Assembly: GCA_045654165.1 (NCBI GenBank)
Contig: JAZOMV010000037.1
Span: 4,338-68,337, forward strand
DNA: 64,000 nucleotides
Reading direction: 5' to 3'
Origin: UBA1259 sp045654165
Lineage (GTDB): Bacteria > Bacillota > Clostridia > Christensenellales > Borkfalkiaceae
How positions within the stretch are numbered: the first letter of the stretch is position 1; every line of letters starts with the position of its first letter. The notes below the pieces were generated by a model. The model was not told the DNA's origin. It saw only the letters and a list, made by a program, of their open reading frames with translations, and ran no database searches. Positions 26,079 through 34,548 of the stretch are shown here, in pieces. The position numbers and the translations under genes were made by a program.

Positions 26079-27097
26079 TAGAATTTCTCCTTTATTTTCT
26101 CCCTTGCAAATTTTTTAGTTACCGTTCTGCCCGGTTTAACGGGTAAAATTAACTTGATTTTTTCGTTAGTGTTTTCTAAAAAGGTTTGCCACAATTTAGT
26201 CGTAACAATCCCTATATCCCATTTAATATCGTATTTATTAAGCAACGCCGTTATTCTTTCATCCATATCGTTGCTCAGTCCTATTGCGCTTGCCGTTTCG
26301 CCCGATATAACCATACCGTAAGCAACCAACTTGCCGTAAGGCACTTTTAACCCGACTATTTTTTCAGCAATGCTTGCGAAGTTCAAAGCGTAACGCCCCA
26401 CCCCGTCTTTCTTGCGCTTTCTAGATAAAAATTTCTTTGCGTTAAGCGATTGTTTAACCTTAATCGCACGGAAAATCAATTCGTCTATATGTGGCTCGGA
26501 AGTTTCCATTTCTTCTATCATTTCCCCGTCGCCTATCATACCCAAACGGATAATTTCCACTATGCCGTTTTGGAAATGTACGGCAGGTAAGGTCTTAAGA
26601 TATTCGGTATCGGTAAACACGGCTACGGGGTAGTTTTCTACACGAAGCAAATCCGACTTGCCGATAAAGTCAACGCTTGCAACCCCGTCTTGCCCAAAAC
26701 TTAACGCACCTGAAATAGTGGTTGGCAAATACATATACGGAACGCCACCCCTAAACACTTTAGAAGCAAAGCCGACTAGCGATAAAACCTGTCTTCCCCC
26801 GAAAGCGACTATGCAATCGGTTTTTTGAATATCAAGTTCGGTCATTAATATTAATAGTTTATCTAAGACGTGCTTGGTCTTTCCGTTTTCACCCGTGGGG
26901 TAAATAAAAGTATACGGCTCTACGTTTGCCGATTTAATTATTTTTTTAAGCCCGTGCCCGAATAGGCGAAACACCGTTTCGTCTGAAACGATAAGTGCTT
27001 TTTTCGCCCCTTCTAAAGCGTAGCCGATATATTTTCTAGCCCCTTCGGCAACGATTACGCCGAAAGGGTTTTTGCTTTTGATTTTTATACTGTTCAT
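26078..27097 (-). CDS. AroB-like (dehydroquinate synthase fold) protein, metal site lost
   Basis: The 339-residue protein aligns with 3-dehydroquinate synthase. The dinucleotide region has LPTTISG, and YLKTLP and VEIIRLGMIGDG match the family. Key residues are missing. The GGGVxGD loop reads GGRQVLS, DSSVGGK is not kept, and of the three metal ligands only Glu181 (VEII) remains. The two histidine ligands of HTxGH and HGEAV are replaced by Ser242 or Lys246 and Tyr254. It should not bind zinc in the usual way. It is the first gene of a two-gene unit with the aroA-like gene, and both carry active-site losses. Confidence 0.8.
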   Translation of the reverse strand: MNSIKIKSKNPFGVIVAEGARKYIGYALEGAKKALIVSDETVFRLFGHGLKKIIKSANVEPYTFIYPTGENGKTKHVLDKLLILMTELDIQKTDCIVAFGGRQVLSLVGFASKVFRGGVPYMYLPTTISGALSFGQDGVASVDFIGKSDLLRVENYPVAVFTDTEYLKTLPAVHFQNGIVEIIRLGMIGDGEMIEEMETSEPHIDELIFRAIKVKQSLNAKKFLSRKRKKDGVGRYALNFASIAEKIVGLKVPYGKLVAYGMVISGETASAIGLSNDMDERITALLNKYDIKWDIGIVTTKLWQTFLENTNEKIKLILPVKPGRTVTKKFAREKIKEKF

Positions 27098-27173
27098 CCG
27101 TGTTCTCCGTATTTAAAGAATAATATAAAATTTTTCTTTTGTCAATACCAACCCTAAAATTTTTTTATACAAA

Positions 27174-27203
27174 AACAGCCGTTCGACGAACGACTGTTTT
27201 TTA
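27174..27203 (-). terminator. Terminator after the phosphohexomutase gene
   Basis: CAGCCGTTCG pairs with CGAACGACTG (one mismatch), followed on the minus strand by TTTTTGT. It lies 9 bases beyond the stop. Confidence 0.75.
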
Positions 27204-27211
27204 ATCTTTTA

Positions 27212-28711
27212 TTAGCCTATAAACGCTTTCAAGTTTTCAATGTTTAGGCCTTCGTATTTTGCCAAGAATTCATAGAGTTTCTTTGCTATTACGAGGTTGC
27301 CACCGTTAACATCGCTTTCAATGTTAAGAGGCATAATAGGATCGTGCAAACTCATACGAAGCAAGAACCAACCGTCCCCTTCGCCTTTAGCGAAAGAAAT
27401 TCTTATTCCTTCGTAGTTAGAGGGGGCAACAGCCCAGCCGTTTTCTACTGCGTACGCTTCAAGATCTGCAAGAACGCCCTTGCCGTATTCTTTAAAGTCT
27501 ACGTCTGCCTTAAAGCCCATACGAATTTCAGAAGATTCTACGGGAAGTTTAAGGTCGGCGATAAGATCACGAAGTTTTTTGTTTTCTGCTTTAAGTTTAG
27601 CCATCTTAACTAAAAGTCTAGTAACTAAGTACGCCCCGTCGTCAAGGAAATAATTTTCTTTGAGTGCAGCGTGTCCACTAGTTTCGATAGCAAGTGGGCA
27701 ATACTTACCTTCTTTGTTTAAGCGTACTGCTTCGTTAATAACGTTCTTATAACCACGCTTGAAACGATGATGTACGCCACCTTTTGTCTTAATGAATTCT
27801 GCCAAACCGTCACTTGTAATACTGTCGGTAACGATATAAGCGCCACCCTTTTCTTCTAAGAGAATAGCAGAAATAAGAGCGATAAGTTTGTTTCTATTGA
27901 TTTCTTCACCAAGATCGTCAACAGCGCCTGCTCTATCAACGTCGGTATCGAAAATAATACCGAAATCTGCGTTAACAGCCTTAACCTTGTCGCAAATAAA
28001 TTTCATAGCAACGGGGTTTTCTGGGTTGGGGATATGGTTAGGAAATCTTCCGTCCGGATCAAGGAATTGACTGCCTTCCGTATCAGCACCTAAGGGTTTA
28101 AGAACTGCGTCTACGTAAAAACCACCAGCACCGTTACCTGCGTCTACTACAACCTTAAAACCATCTAAAGGTTTTTCGCTACCCGTTTCTTTTCTAACGA
28201 AGTCTACCAACACTTGACTATAAGTAGTCATAAAATCTACTTCGGTTACAGAGCCTTCGCCCTTGGGGAATTCGTTAGCGAACGCATAGTTCAAAATTTC
28301 CGTAATATCAGACCCTTCAAGCCCACCGTTTTTAGCAAAGAACTTTAAGCCGTTCTTGTTAAAGGGGTGGTGCGACGCTGTTAATTGAATTGCACCGTCA
28401 CAATCTATAAGTTGAGTGGTCATGAACATTGCCGGTGTTGAAGAAAGCCCCGTGAAGATAACTTCTGCCCCACATTGAGTAAGAGCGTTTTTAACGCACG
28501 CCGAAAGTCTTGGTGCGCTTATTCTTGAATCGTGTCCAAGAGAGATTTTAAGTTTCTTATCGGGGTTTCTCTTTGCAAGCCAAAGATAAAACCCTTTCGC
28601 CATACGGTCTACTCTTTCGTCGGTCAATTCTATCGGTTGACCTTCAACGCCTTCTGCAGCCGTGCCACGAATATCACTACCACTTTTAAATTTCAAAAGT
28701 TCGTTTTCCAT
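27212..28711 (-). CDS. Phosphomannomutase/phosphoglucomutase
   Basis: The 499-residue alpha-D-phosphohexomutase has the phosphoserine loop TASHHP (Ser113), the magnesium loop DTDVDR (Asp255, 257, 259), the sugar-binding IETSGHAALKEN and the C-terminal phosphate-binding RISFAKGEGDGWFLLR region. It interconverts hexose 1- and 6-phosphates. The N-terminus MENELLKFKSGSDIRG fits this branch, and AAAGGAG is placed well. It lies downstream of nahK in the same orientation, so it may pass the N-acetylhexosamine 1-phosphate made by NahK or mannose/glucose phosphate into central metabolism. Confidence 0.88.
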   Translation of the reverse strand: MENELLKFKSGSDIRGTAAEGVEGQPIELTDERVDRMAKGFYLWLAKRNPDKKLKISLGHDSRISAPRLSACVKNALTQCGAEVIFTGLSSTPAMFMTTQLIDCDGAIQLTASHHPFNKNGLKFFAKNGGLEGSDITEILNYAFANEFPKGEGSVTEVDFMTTYSQVLVDFVRKETGSEKPLDGFKVVVDAGNGAGGFYVDAVLKPLGADTEGSQFLDPDGRFPNHIPNPENPVAMKFICDKVKAVNADFGIIFDTDVDRAGAVDDLGEEINRNKLIALISAILLEEKGGAYIVTDSITSDGLAEFIKTKGGVHHRFKRGYKNVINEAVRLNKEGKYCPLAIETSGHAALKENYFLDDGAYLVTRLLVKMAKLKAENKKLRDLIADLKLPVESSEIRMGFKADVDFKEYGKGVLADLEAYAVENGWAVAPSNYEGIRISFAKGEGDGWFLLRMSLHDPIMPLNIESDVNGGNLVIAKKLYEFLAKYEGLNIENLKAFIG

Positions 28712-28785
28712 TTCCGTCTCCTTTACTCTAGAAATTTTTACTTTTTTAGTTTATCACAGTATCGCCCGTTCCGTCAAGCAACGGC

Positions 28786-29856
28786 TTAATATATGTGATT
28801 ATTTATTATATCTTTAATAAGTTTTTGACACTCTAAAAAACTTTCTTGCATTTGCTTTGCAAGTTTTATCTGCGTTCTGCATCTATCTAGATTATGTTCG
28901 GGGCGACTTATTGAATAATAAATATCCCCTTCTAAATAGTCTGCCAAAAATCGCATGCCACATTCCATCGTCATAAGATATGCGCCGTACGGCAAAAGTT
29001 CAAGTTCTCGTTCGGTAATATCCCCTTTAACGACAGAACAAAACCCCGTGGCGTATTCTATGAACATAGTCTTGTCAAAATTAACCTTTTCTAAATCACG
29101 CTCGTCTTCTTCTGCAGTAGACGCACCCGTTCTTATAGCGTCCCCAAAATCGTAAATGATAGAACCTGCCATAACGGTATCAAGGTCTATAACGGCTCTT
29201 GGTTTAAGGGTTTTCTTATCTAATAATATATTGTTTAGTTTTGTATCGTTATGCGTTACCCTATAAGGCAATTTGCCCGACTTAAGATCTTCAATCGCTA
29301 TCCCATAAGTATCTTTTTGCGAAATTATATACTCAATCTCACTCTCGCAAGTCTTGGCTCTACCAAGCACGTCCTTTTCAAGCGCAATCAAGAAATCGTT
29401 AAAACGCTTTGGCGTGTTGTGAAAATCTTTTATGGTTTCAAAAAGTTCTTTAGCGTCAAAGTCTTTTAACATAACCGAAAATTCGCCGAACGCCCTGCCT
29501 GCATCTCTAAAAGTCTGCCCGTCGGGCGCTTTTACAAAAGCAATAGTGTCGGGAATAAAACGGTACACCCTAAAACATCCGTCAGCCGTTTCAACGAAGT
29601 TTTCACCGTTTTTGGTTTTTACCACGGATAAAGTTTCCACCCCTTTGTTTTGAAGATGTTCGGTTACCTTTACGATATTACTCATCAATTCGTTAGGGTT
29701 GTTGAAAGCAAGCGTGTTTATCCTTTGCAAAAGGTATTTGTTTTCGCTTGTAGTAACAAGATAAGTACTGTTGATATGCCCACCACCAAAAGGCTTTGCG
29801 CTTATCACCTTTCCGTCTAGATTAAATTTTTCTGCAATAGCGATTATCTTATCCAT
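28786..29856 (-). CDS. nahK: N-acetylhexosamine 1-kinase (NahK/LnpB-like)
   Basis: The 356-residue protein is an aminoglycoside-phosphotransferase-fold kinase with high similarity, over most of its length, to Bifidobacterium NahK. Shared blocks are FHNTPKRFNDF, RVTHNDTKLNNILLD, IDLDT, FGDAIRTGAST and LTMECGMRFLADYLEGDIYY. The catalytic base is Asp204 in HND, and the metal ligands are Asn209 and Asp224. It phosphorylates GlcNAc or GalNAc at C1, as in the lacto-N-biose/galacto-N-biose pathway. No phosphorylase gene lies next to it; a phosphohexomutase lies downstream. The identification rests on remembered similarity, so substrate preference remains inferred. Confidence 0.88.
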   Translation of the reverse strand: MDKIIAIAEKFNLDGKVISAKPFGGGHINSTYLVTTSENKYLLQRINTLAFNNPNELMSNIVKVTEHLQNKGVETLSVVKTKNGENFVETADGCFRVYRFIPDTIAFVKAPDGQTFRDAGRAFGEFSVMLKDFDAKELFETIKDFHNTPKRFNDFLIALEKDVLGRAKTCESEIEYIISQKDTYGIAIEDLKSGKLPYRVTHNDTKLNNILLDKKTLKPRAVIDLDTVMAGSIIYDFGDAIRTGASTAEEDERDLEKVNFDKTMFIEYATGFCSVVKGDITERELELLPYGAYLMTMECGMRFLADYLEGDIYYSISRPEHNLDRCRTQIKLAKQMQESFLECQKLIKDIINNHIY

Positions 29857-30000
29857 AATTTTATTATAACACGAATATTACTATTTTGCTATTGTTAATC
29901 GTCTTTTCTTGATTGTTTTTTTATTCTAAAAATTTTTTTAACCTGACAAACTCTGTCACTATTCTCGTTTTATACTCTAAATAAAAAAGGAGCAAAATTA

Positions 30001-30069
30001 TGATTTTATTTGCAATAATTTTCTTTATAGTGATGTTTTTCGTTTTCGTTGGTAAAAACAATAAATAAA
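30001..30069 (+). CDS. 22-residue single-helix membrane peptide
   Basis: A short frame begins with ATG 9 bases after AAAAGGAG and codes for a product of 22 residues that is almost entirely hydrophobic (MILFAIIFFIVMFFVFVGK) with a basic C-terminus, a typical one-helix membrane peptide. The stop TAA is followed by A/T-rich DNA and a bidirectional terminator at 30146. The inverted repeat TGACAaactcTGTCA lies upstream at about 29943-29957. Without homologues the call rests on the ribosome site and the composition. Confidence 0.45.
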
Positions 30070-30145
30070 AAAATTTTTTATATAACACACAAGAATAAGT
30101 ATCTTGGGGTATTTATTCTCTTTTGTCAAGCATAGGTAGATATAA

Positions 30146-30175
30146 AAAAGAGTTCGGATAGCCGAACTCTTTTAA
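30146..30175. terminator. Bidirectional terminator
   Basis: AAAAGAGTTCGG pairs with CCGAACTCTTTT around a four-base loop. It lies between the small membrane peptide and the end of the EamA transporter gene. Confidence 0.8.
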
Positions 30176-30178
30176 TTG

Positions 30179-31096
30179 TTAATTTTTTCTTTTTGGTAAC
30201 GGGATTTGCGCTAAAATTACGGCAACGAAAACCAAGCCACAACCGATAAGTTCTTTTAGCGATAATGCTTCGCCCAAAACTATCCAACCGGCAAGCACGG
30301 CAAACACCGACTCTAAACTCATAATCAGAGTTGCGCTAGTTGAATCGGTATTTTTTTGCGCTATTATCTGAAAGGTATACGCTATACCACTTGATAAAAA
30401 TCCTGCGTAAGCAATTTCTAACCTTGCCTTCCAAATTGCAGAGAAAACGGGTTTTTCTAAAATAAAAGCACACGCAAGCGAAATAATTCCCACGACTAAA
30501 AACTGCACGCACGAAGTTTTTACGGGGTCTGCCCCCTTTTCCATAAAGTAATCTATAATCAAAATATGAAAGGTAAAGAAAAATGCGCTAACAAGCGTTA
30601 AAAGGTCGCCCGTTTCTAAAACAAAGCCACTTTTAATACAAAGCAAATAAAACCCAAGCGTTGCGATAGGCACGCATATAGCAATAATTTTAGGGATTTT
30701 TCTTTTAAGCACTACTGCAAAAATAGGCGTAAACACTATATATAACGCAGTAATAAACCCAGCCTTGCCAGAGGCGTTATCCGTCATTAACGATATGCCT
30801 TTTTGTTGGCAAAAACTTGCAATAGTAAGCGCAACGCCACAAAGTACCCCACTAAGAACGGTAATTTTATCGGGCAAGAACGAAATCTTTTTTTCGCCGT
30901 CTAAAAGTTTTTTGTTTTTTTGGCTAGTGAAAATAATCACGATAGGTATCAAAAACAAAAAGCCTAAAAAACTTCTAGAAAAAAGAAAAGTGAACGACTC
31001 TACCGTGCCACTTGCAGTAGTTTGCGCAACGAAAGTACTGCCCCAAATTAGAGCAGCGATAACTAGCATTAAGTTTGCGCTAAATTTTTTAGACAT
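30179..31096 (-). CDS. EamA/DMT family transporter
   Basis: The 305-residue protein has ten membrane helices in two repeated halves. The EamA signature ALIWGSTFVAQ is near the start, ITALYIVFTPIFAVVLK ends the first half and SLESVFAVLAGWIVLGEAL ends the second. Family members export amino acids or other metabolites; the substrate is not predictable. ATG at 31094-31096 is preceded by GGGGA; a longer frame starts 6 codons upstream without a better site. A terminator lies on each side. Confidence 0.85.
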   Translation of the reverse strand: MSKKFSANLMLVIAALIWGSTFVAQTTASGTVESFTFLFSRSFLGFLFLIPIVIIFTSQKNKKLLDGEKKISFLPDKITVLSGVLCGVALTIASFCQQKGISLMTDNASGKAGFITALYIVFTPIFAVVLKRKIPKIIAICVPIATLGFYLLCIKSGFVLETGDLLTLVSAFFFTFHILIIDYFMEKGADPVKTSCVQFLVVGIISLACAFILEKPVFSAIWKARLEIAYAGFLSSGIAYTFQIIAQKNTDSTSATLIMSLESVFAVLAGWIVLGEALSLKELIGCGLVFVAVILAQIPLPKRKN

Positions 31097-31116
31097 ACTT
31101 TTCCCCACAATCAAAA

Positions 31117-31147
31117 ATAAAAGAACACCGTTTTAGGTGTTCTTTTA
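31117..31147 (-). terminator. Terminator of tRNA-Leu(CAA)
   Basis: AAAAGAACACC pairs with GGTGTTCTTTT, directly after the CCA end of the tRNA on the minus strand. Confidence 0.75.
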
Positions 31148-31149
31148 TT

Positions 31150-31237
31150 TGGTGCCGCTGATCGGAGTCGAACCGATACGGGGTATTAGCCCACTGGATT
31201 TTGAGTCCAGCGCGTCTGCCAATTTCACCACAGCGGC
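31150..31237 (-). tRNA. tRNA-Leu, anticodon CAA
   Basis: The minus strand forms a class II tRNA: acceptor GCCGCTG with CAGCGGC, D-arm with TTGGCAGACGC, anticodon stem CTGGA/TCCAG presenting CAA, a long variable arm and T-arm CGGTTCGACTCCG. The discriminator is A and CCA is encoded. Unlike the tRNA-Leu at 3171 it has no truncated copies nearby. Confidence 0.95.
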
Positions 31238-31371
31238 AAATTGTTTGAATTTTCTATTGCAAAAACCGAGTATTTTTGGTAAAATATGTGTATATAATTA
31301 CTACGCTTTCGGCTATTGCTATAAGATAATAGCACAAATTTTTTAAAATTGCAAGCATTAAACGGGGTTTT

Positions 31372-33936
31372 ATGGAAAAATTAGTTCTAATTGACGGTAA
31401 CAGTTTAATTAATAGGGCATTTTACGCTATGCCACTTCTTACAACACAGAAGGGGGATTATACTAACGCCGTTTACGGCTTTATGAATATGTTTATAAAA
31501 ATGTTAGAAAGCGAACAGCCTTCTGCCGTTGCCGTTGCTTTTGACTTAAAAGCACCCACTTTTAGACATAAACTATATAAAGATTATAAAGGCACGAGAA
31601 AACCTATGCCTGAAGAACTTCGCCCACAAATCCCCTTGCTTAAAGATTTGCTTAAACTTATGGGCATAACCGTTTTAGAAAAAGAAGGTTACGAGGCAGA
31701 CGATATTATCGGCACGCTTGCAAAAGCCACAGATATTCCCACCGTTATCATTACGGGGGATAAAGACTCTTTCCAACTCGTTGACGAGCAAACCGAAGTG
31801 CATTTCACAAAGCGTGGCATAACCGACGTGGAAATTTATAACCACCTTAACTTTACCGAAAAAACCGGTATTTCACCACCACAAATAATAGACCTTAAAG
31901 CGCTTATGGGCGATTCTTCTGATAATATTCCCGGAATTGCCGGCGTTGGGGAAAAGACTGCGATTACCCTTATTCAGACCTACGGCTCGGTGGAAAATCT
32001 TTACGAAAACTTAAGCCAACTTAAAGGCAAACTTTTAGAAAAGGTAACGCTTGGCAAAGATTCTGCCTATCTTTCTAAAACTCTTGCAACCATCAACACC
32101 GAATCGCCGATAGAATTCGACCTTTCTAAGATGGGCTTTCCTTTCCCGTTTGACGAAAAGGTTAAAGCCCGTTTTATTGAGTTGGAATTTAAAAGTTTGT
32201 GGCGCAAGTCCGAATTGTTTACTCAATTAAACGACCAACCGATAGAAACGGTTGCCGAAAAGAAAGAAATTCCCCTAACCGTTGCAGAAGACCTTGCCGT
32301 TATAGACGGCGTTTCGTTAGTTGACGGGGCAAGCGTTTATATCGACGACAAGCGTGTTAGCATTTTTAACGACGGGGCTGAAATTCTTTTCCCGATACGA
32401 CAAAACCTTTTAGACGACGGGTTTGACCTTTCTTCCGTTTTAGCAAAACTAAAACGCATTTTTGAAGGCGACAAAAAAATTACGGTATTTAACAAAAAAG
32501 AACTTGCGCATCAATTAAAGCGCACGGCGTATATAGACCTTACTTGCCCTTGCGACGACTTGTCGCTTATCAAGTACCTTGCCGATTTTTCTGGCAGAAA
32601 CGAAACGATTGACGAAATATTCGACGAATACGGGGCAGATAAAACCAAACCTGCTTTTTCGCTATTCCATCTTAAAGAACAACTTTTTTCCAAGTTGGTA
32701 GAAGAAAACATGCTTTCGTTATACCAAGACGTAGAACTTCCCCTATCCGACGTGCTTTTCGACATGGAAACGGCAGGGTTCAAAATCGACACCGACGCTC
32801 TTTATAAAACGGGGGAAAAATACCAAGCGATCATTAGCGAACTTGAAACTAATATCCGTCAACTCGTTGGCGAAGAAAACCTTAACGTCAATTCCCCAAA
32901 ACAACTAGGCGACGTTATCTTTGAAAAACTTAAACTTGGCAAGGGTAAAAAGACCAAGCACGGATATTCTACTTCTGCCGAAATTTTAGAGAGTTTAGAA
33001 ACGGCACACCCCGTTATTCCACTTATATTAAAGTATAGGCAGTTGCAAAAACTTCACTCTACCTATATAGAAGGGTTTAAGCCGTTAATCGACAAGGCGA
33101 CGGGGCTTATCCACACTTCGTTTAACCAAACGGTTACTTCTACGGGTAGACTTTCTAGCAAAGAACCCAACTTGCAAAACATACCCGTTAGGGACGACGA
33201 AGGTAGAGAACTTAGAAAATTCTTCGTGCCAAGAGATGCTCAACATATTCTTGTTGGTGCAGACTATTCACAAATAGAACTTCGACTACTTGCCGATTTT
33301 TCTAAATGTCAGTCGCTTATAAAAGCGTTTAACTCTGGCAAAGATATTCACTCGACGACTGCTGCAAAGGTGTTCGGCGTGCCGTTAGAAAAGGTTACCC
33401 CCACTATGCGTAGCAATGCAAAGGCTGTTAACTTTGGCATTATTTACGGCATGAGCGAATACGGGCTTGCAAAACAACTTAAAATTTCGGCTTGGCAGGC
33501 TAAAGAGTATATAAACTCTTACTTTAACGAATACCCAGAAGTTAAAGCGTATATGGATAGAAACGTAGAGTTCGCCCGTGAAAACGGATATTCAATAACC
33601 TTGCTTGGTAGAAAAAGACAGATTAGAGAAATTCTTTCAACCAACTATAATCTTCGCACTTTCGGTGAGCGTGCGGCAATGAATATGCCCTTACAAGGCA
33701 GTAGCGCAGACATTATAAAACTAGCAATGTTAGGCGTTCATAAACGACTTAAAGAACAAGGTCTAAAATCTAAACTTATTCTTCAAGTGCACGACGAACT
33801 TATAATAGACGCTCTCATTTCCGAAAAAGAACAAGTTCAAGCCTTGCTCGTTGAAGAAATGGAAAACGCAGTAAATCTTTCCGTAAAACTTACCGTTGGC
33901 GCAGGCTTTGGTAAAAACTGGTTTGAGGCTAAATAA
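31372..33936 (+). CDS. polA: DNA polymerase I
   Basis: The 854-residue protein has the 5'-3' exonuclease domain (1-290, with GYEADDIIGTLA and GDSSDNIPG) and the polymerase domain from about 470 (DYSQIELRLLA, KAVNFGIIYGMS, QVHDELI). The middle domain lacks the Asp-x-Glu residues of an active 3'-5' exonuclease, as in B. subtilis, so it probably cannot proofread. It fills gaps in repair and removes RNA primers. The ribosome site (GGGG) is weak. The coaE start follows the stop codon directly, a polA-coaE pairing common in Bacillota. Confidence 0.96.
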   Translation: MEKLVLIDGNSLINRAFYAMPLLTTQKGDYTNAVYGFMNMFIKMLESEQPSAVAVAFDLKAPTFRHKLYKDYKGTRKPMPEELRPQIPLLKDLLKLMGITVLEKEGYEADDIIGTLAKATDIPTVIITGDKDSFQLVDEQTEVHFTKRGITDVEIYNHLNFTEKTGISPPQIIDLKALMGDSSDNIPGIAGVGEKTAITLIQTYGSVENLYENLSQLKGKLLEKVTLGKDSAYLSKTLATINTESPIEFDLSKMGFPFPFDEKVKARFIELEFKSLWRKSELFTQLNDQPIETVAEKKEIPLTVAEDLAVIDGVSLVDGASVYIDDKRVSIFNDGAEILFPIRQNLLDDGFDLSSVLAKLKRIFEGDKKITVFNKKELAHQLKRTAYIDLTCPCDDLSLIKYLADFSGRNETIDEIFDEYGADKTKPAFSLFHLKEQLFSKLVEENMLSLYQDVELPLSDVLFDMETAGFKIDTDALYKTGEKYQAIISELETNIRQLVGEENLNVNSPKQLGDVIFEKLKLGKGKKTKHGYSTSAEILESLETAHPVIPLILKYRQLQKLHSTYIEGFKPLIDKATGLIHTSFNQTVTSTGRLSSKEPNLQNIPVRDDEGRELRKFFVPRDAQHILVGADYSQIELRLLADFSKCQSLIKAFNSGKDIHSTTAAKVFGVPLEKVTPTMRSNAKAVNFGIIYGMSEYGLAKQLKISAWQAKEYINSYFNEYPEVKAYMDRNVEFARENGYSITLLGRKRQIREILSTNYNLRTFGERAAMNMPLQGSSADIIKLAMLGVHKRLKEQGLKSKLILQVHDELIIDALISEKEQVQALLVEEMENAVNLSVKLTVGAGFGKNWFEAK

Positions 33937-34515
33937 ATGAAAAATATTATTGCTATTACGGGTGGTATCGGTAGTGGTAAATCTACCGTGCTTAACCTTT
34001 TGCGAAAACTTAATTATACGGTGTTTAGTTCGGACGAAATCGTTACCGAACTCTATCAAACACGCAAGGTCAAAAAAATTCTTAAAGGGCTATTCCCCAA
34101 CGCCGTTAACGGCTTGATGTTTTTAAGCGTGGATAGAAAGGCTATCGCCAAAGAAGTTTTTTCCGACAAGGCTAAACATCTGGCTTTAACCAACGCCATT
34201 ACCCCTTTGGTTCTAGAAGAAATCAAAAAACGCACGCAAAAAATAGACGGGGCGTGTTTCGTAGAAGTTCCACTCTTGTTCGAGTGTAATTATCAAACCT
34301 TTTTCGACGGGGTTTGGGTAATCGTTAGGTCGCTTGAACAACGCATAGAAAGCGTTATAACACGCTCTAACCTTACTAGAGAACAAGTTTTATCAAGAAT
34401 AAAAAACCAAGTGGATTACGACGCAATCGACCTTGCCCCGTACACCGTAATTAAAAACGACGGCACGGAACAAGATTTAAAAAGCACCGTAACCGATCTA
34501 CTTAAAAACATATAA
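33937..34515 (+). CDS. coaE: Dephospho-CoA kinase
   Basis: The 192-residue enzyme has the P-loop GGIGSGKST at 9-17 and the conserved EVPLLFE segment, as expected for the kinase that phosphorylates the 3'-hydroxyl of dephospho-CoA in the last step of CoA synthesis. Its ATG lies immediately after the polA stop, so translation is probably coupled. A strong bidirectional terminator follows. Confidence 0.95.
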   Translation: MKNIIAITGGIGSGKSTVLNLLRKLNYTVFSSDEIVTELYQTRKVKKILKGLFPNAVNGLMFLSVDRKAIAKEVFSDKAKHLALTNAITPLVLEEIKKRTQKIDGACFVEVPLLFECNYQTFFDGVWVIVRSLEQRIESVITRSNLTREQVLSRIKNQVDYDAIDLAPYTVIKNDGTEQDLKSTVTDLLKNI

Positions 34516-34518
34516 ACA

Positions 34519-34548
34519 AAACGGCTATCTGGCGATAGCCGTTTTTTC
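34519..34548. terminator. Bidirectional terminator
   Basis: AAAACGGCTATC pairs with GATAGCCGTTTT around TGGC, between coaE and the convergent DUF2156-GNAT gene. Confidence 0.88.
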
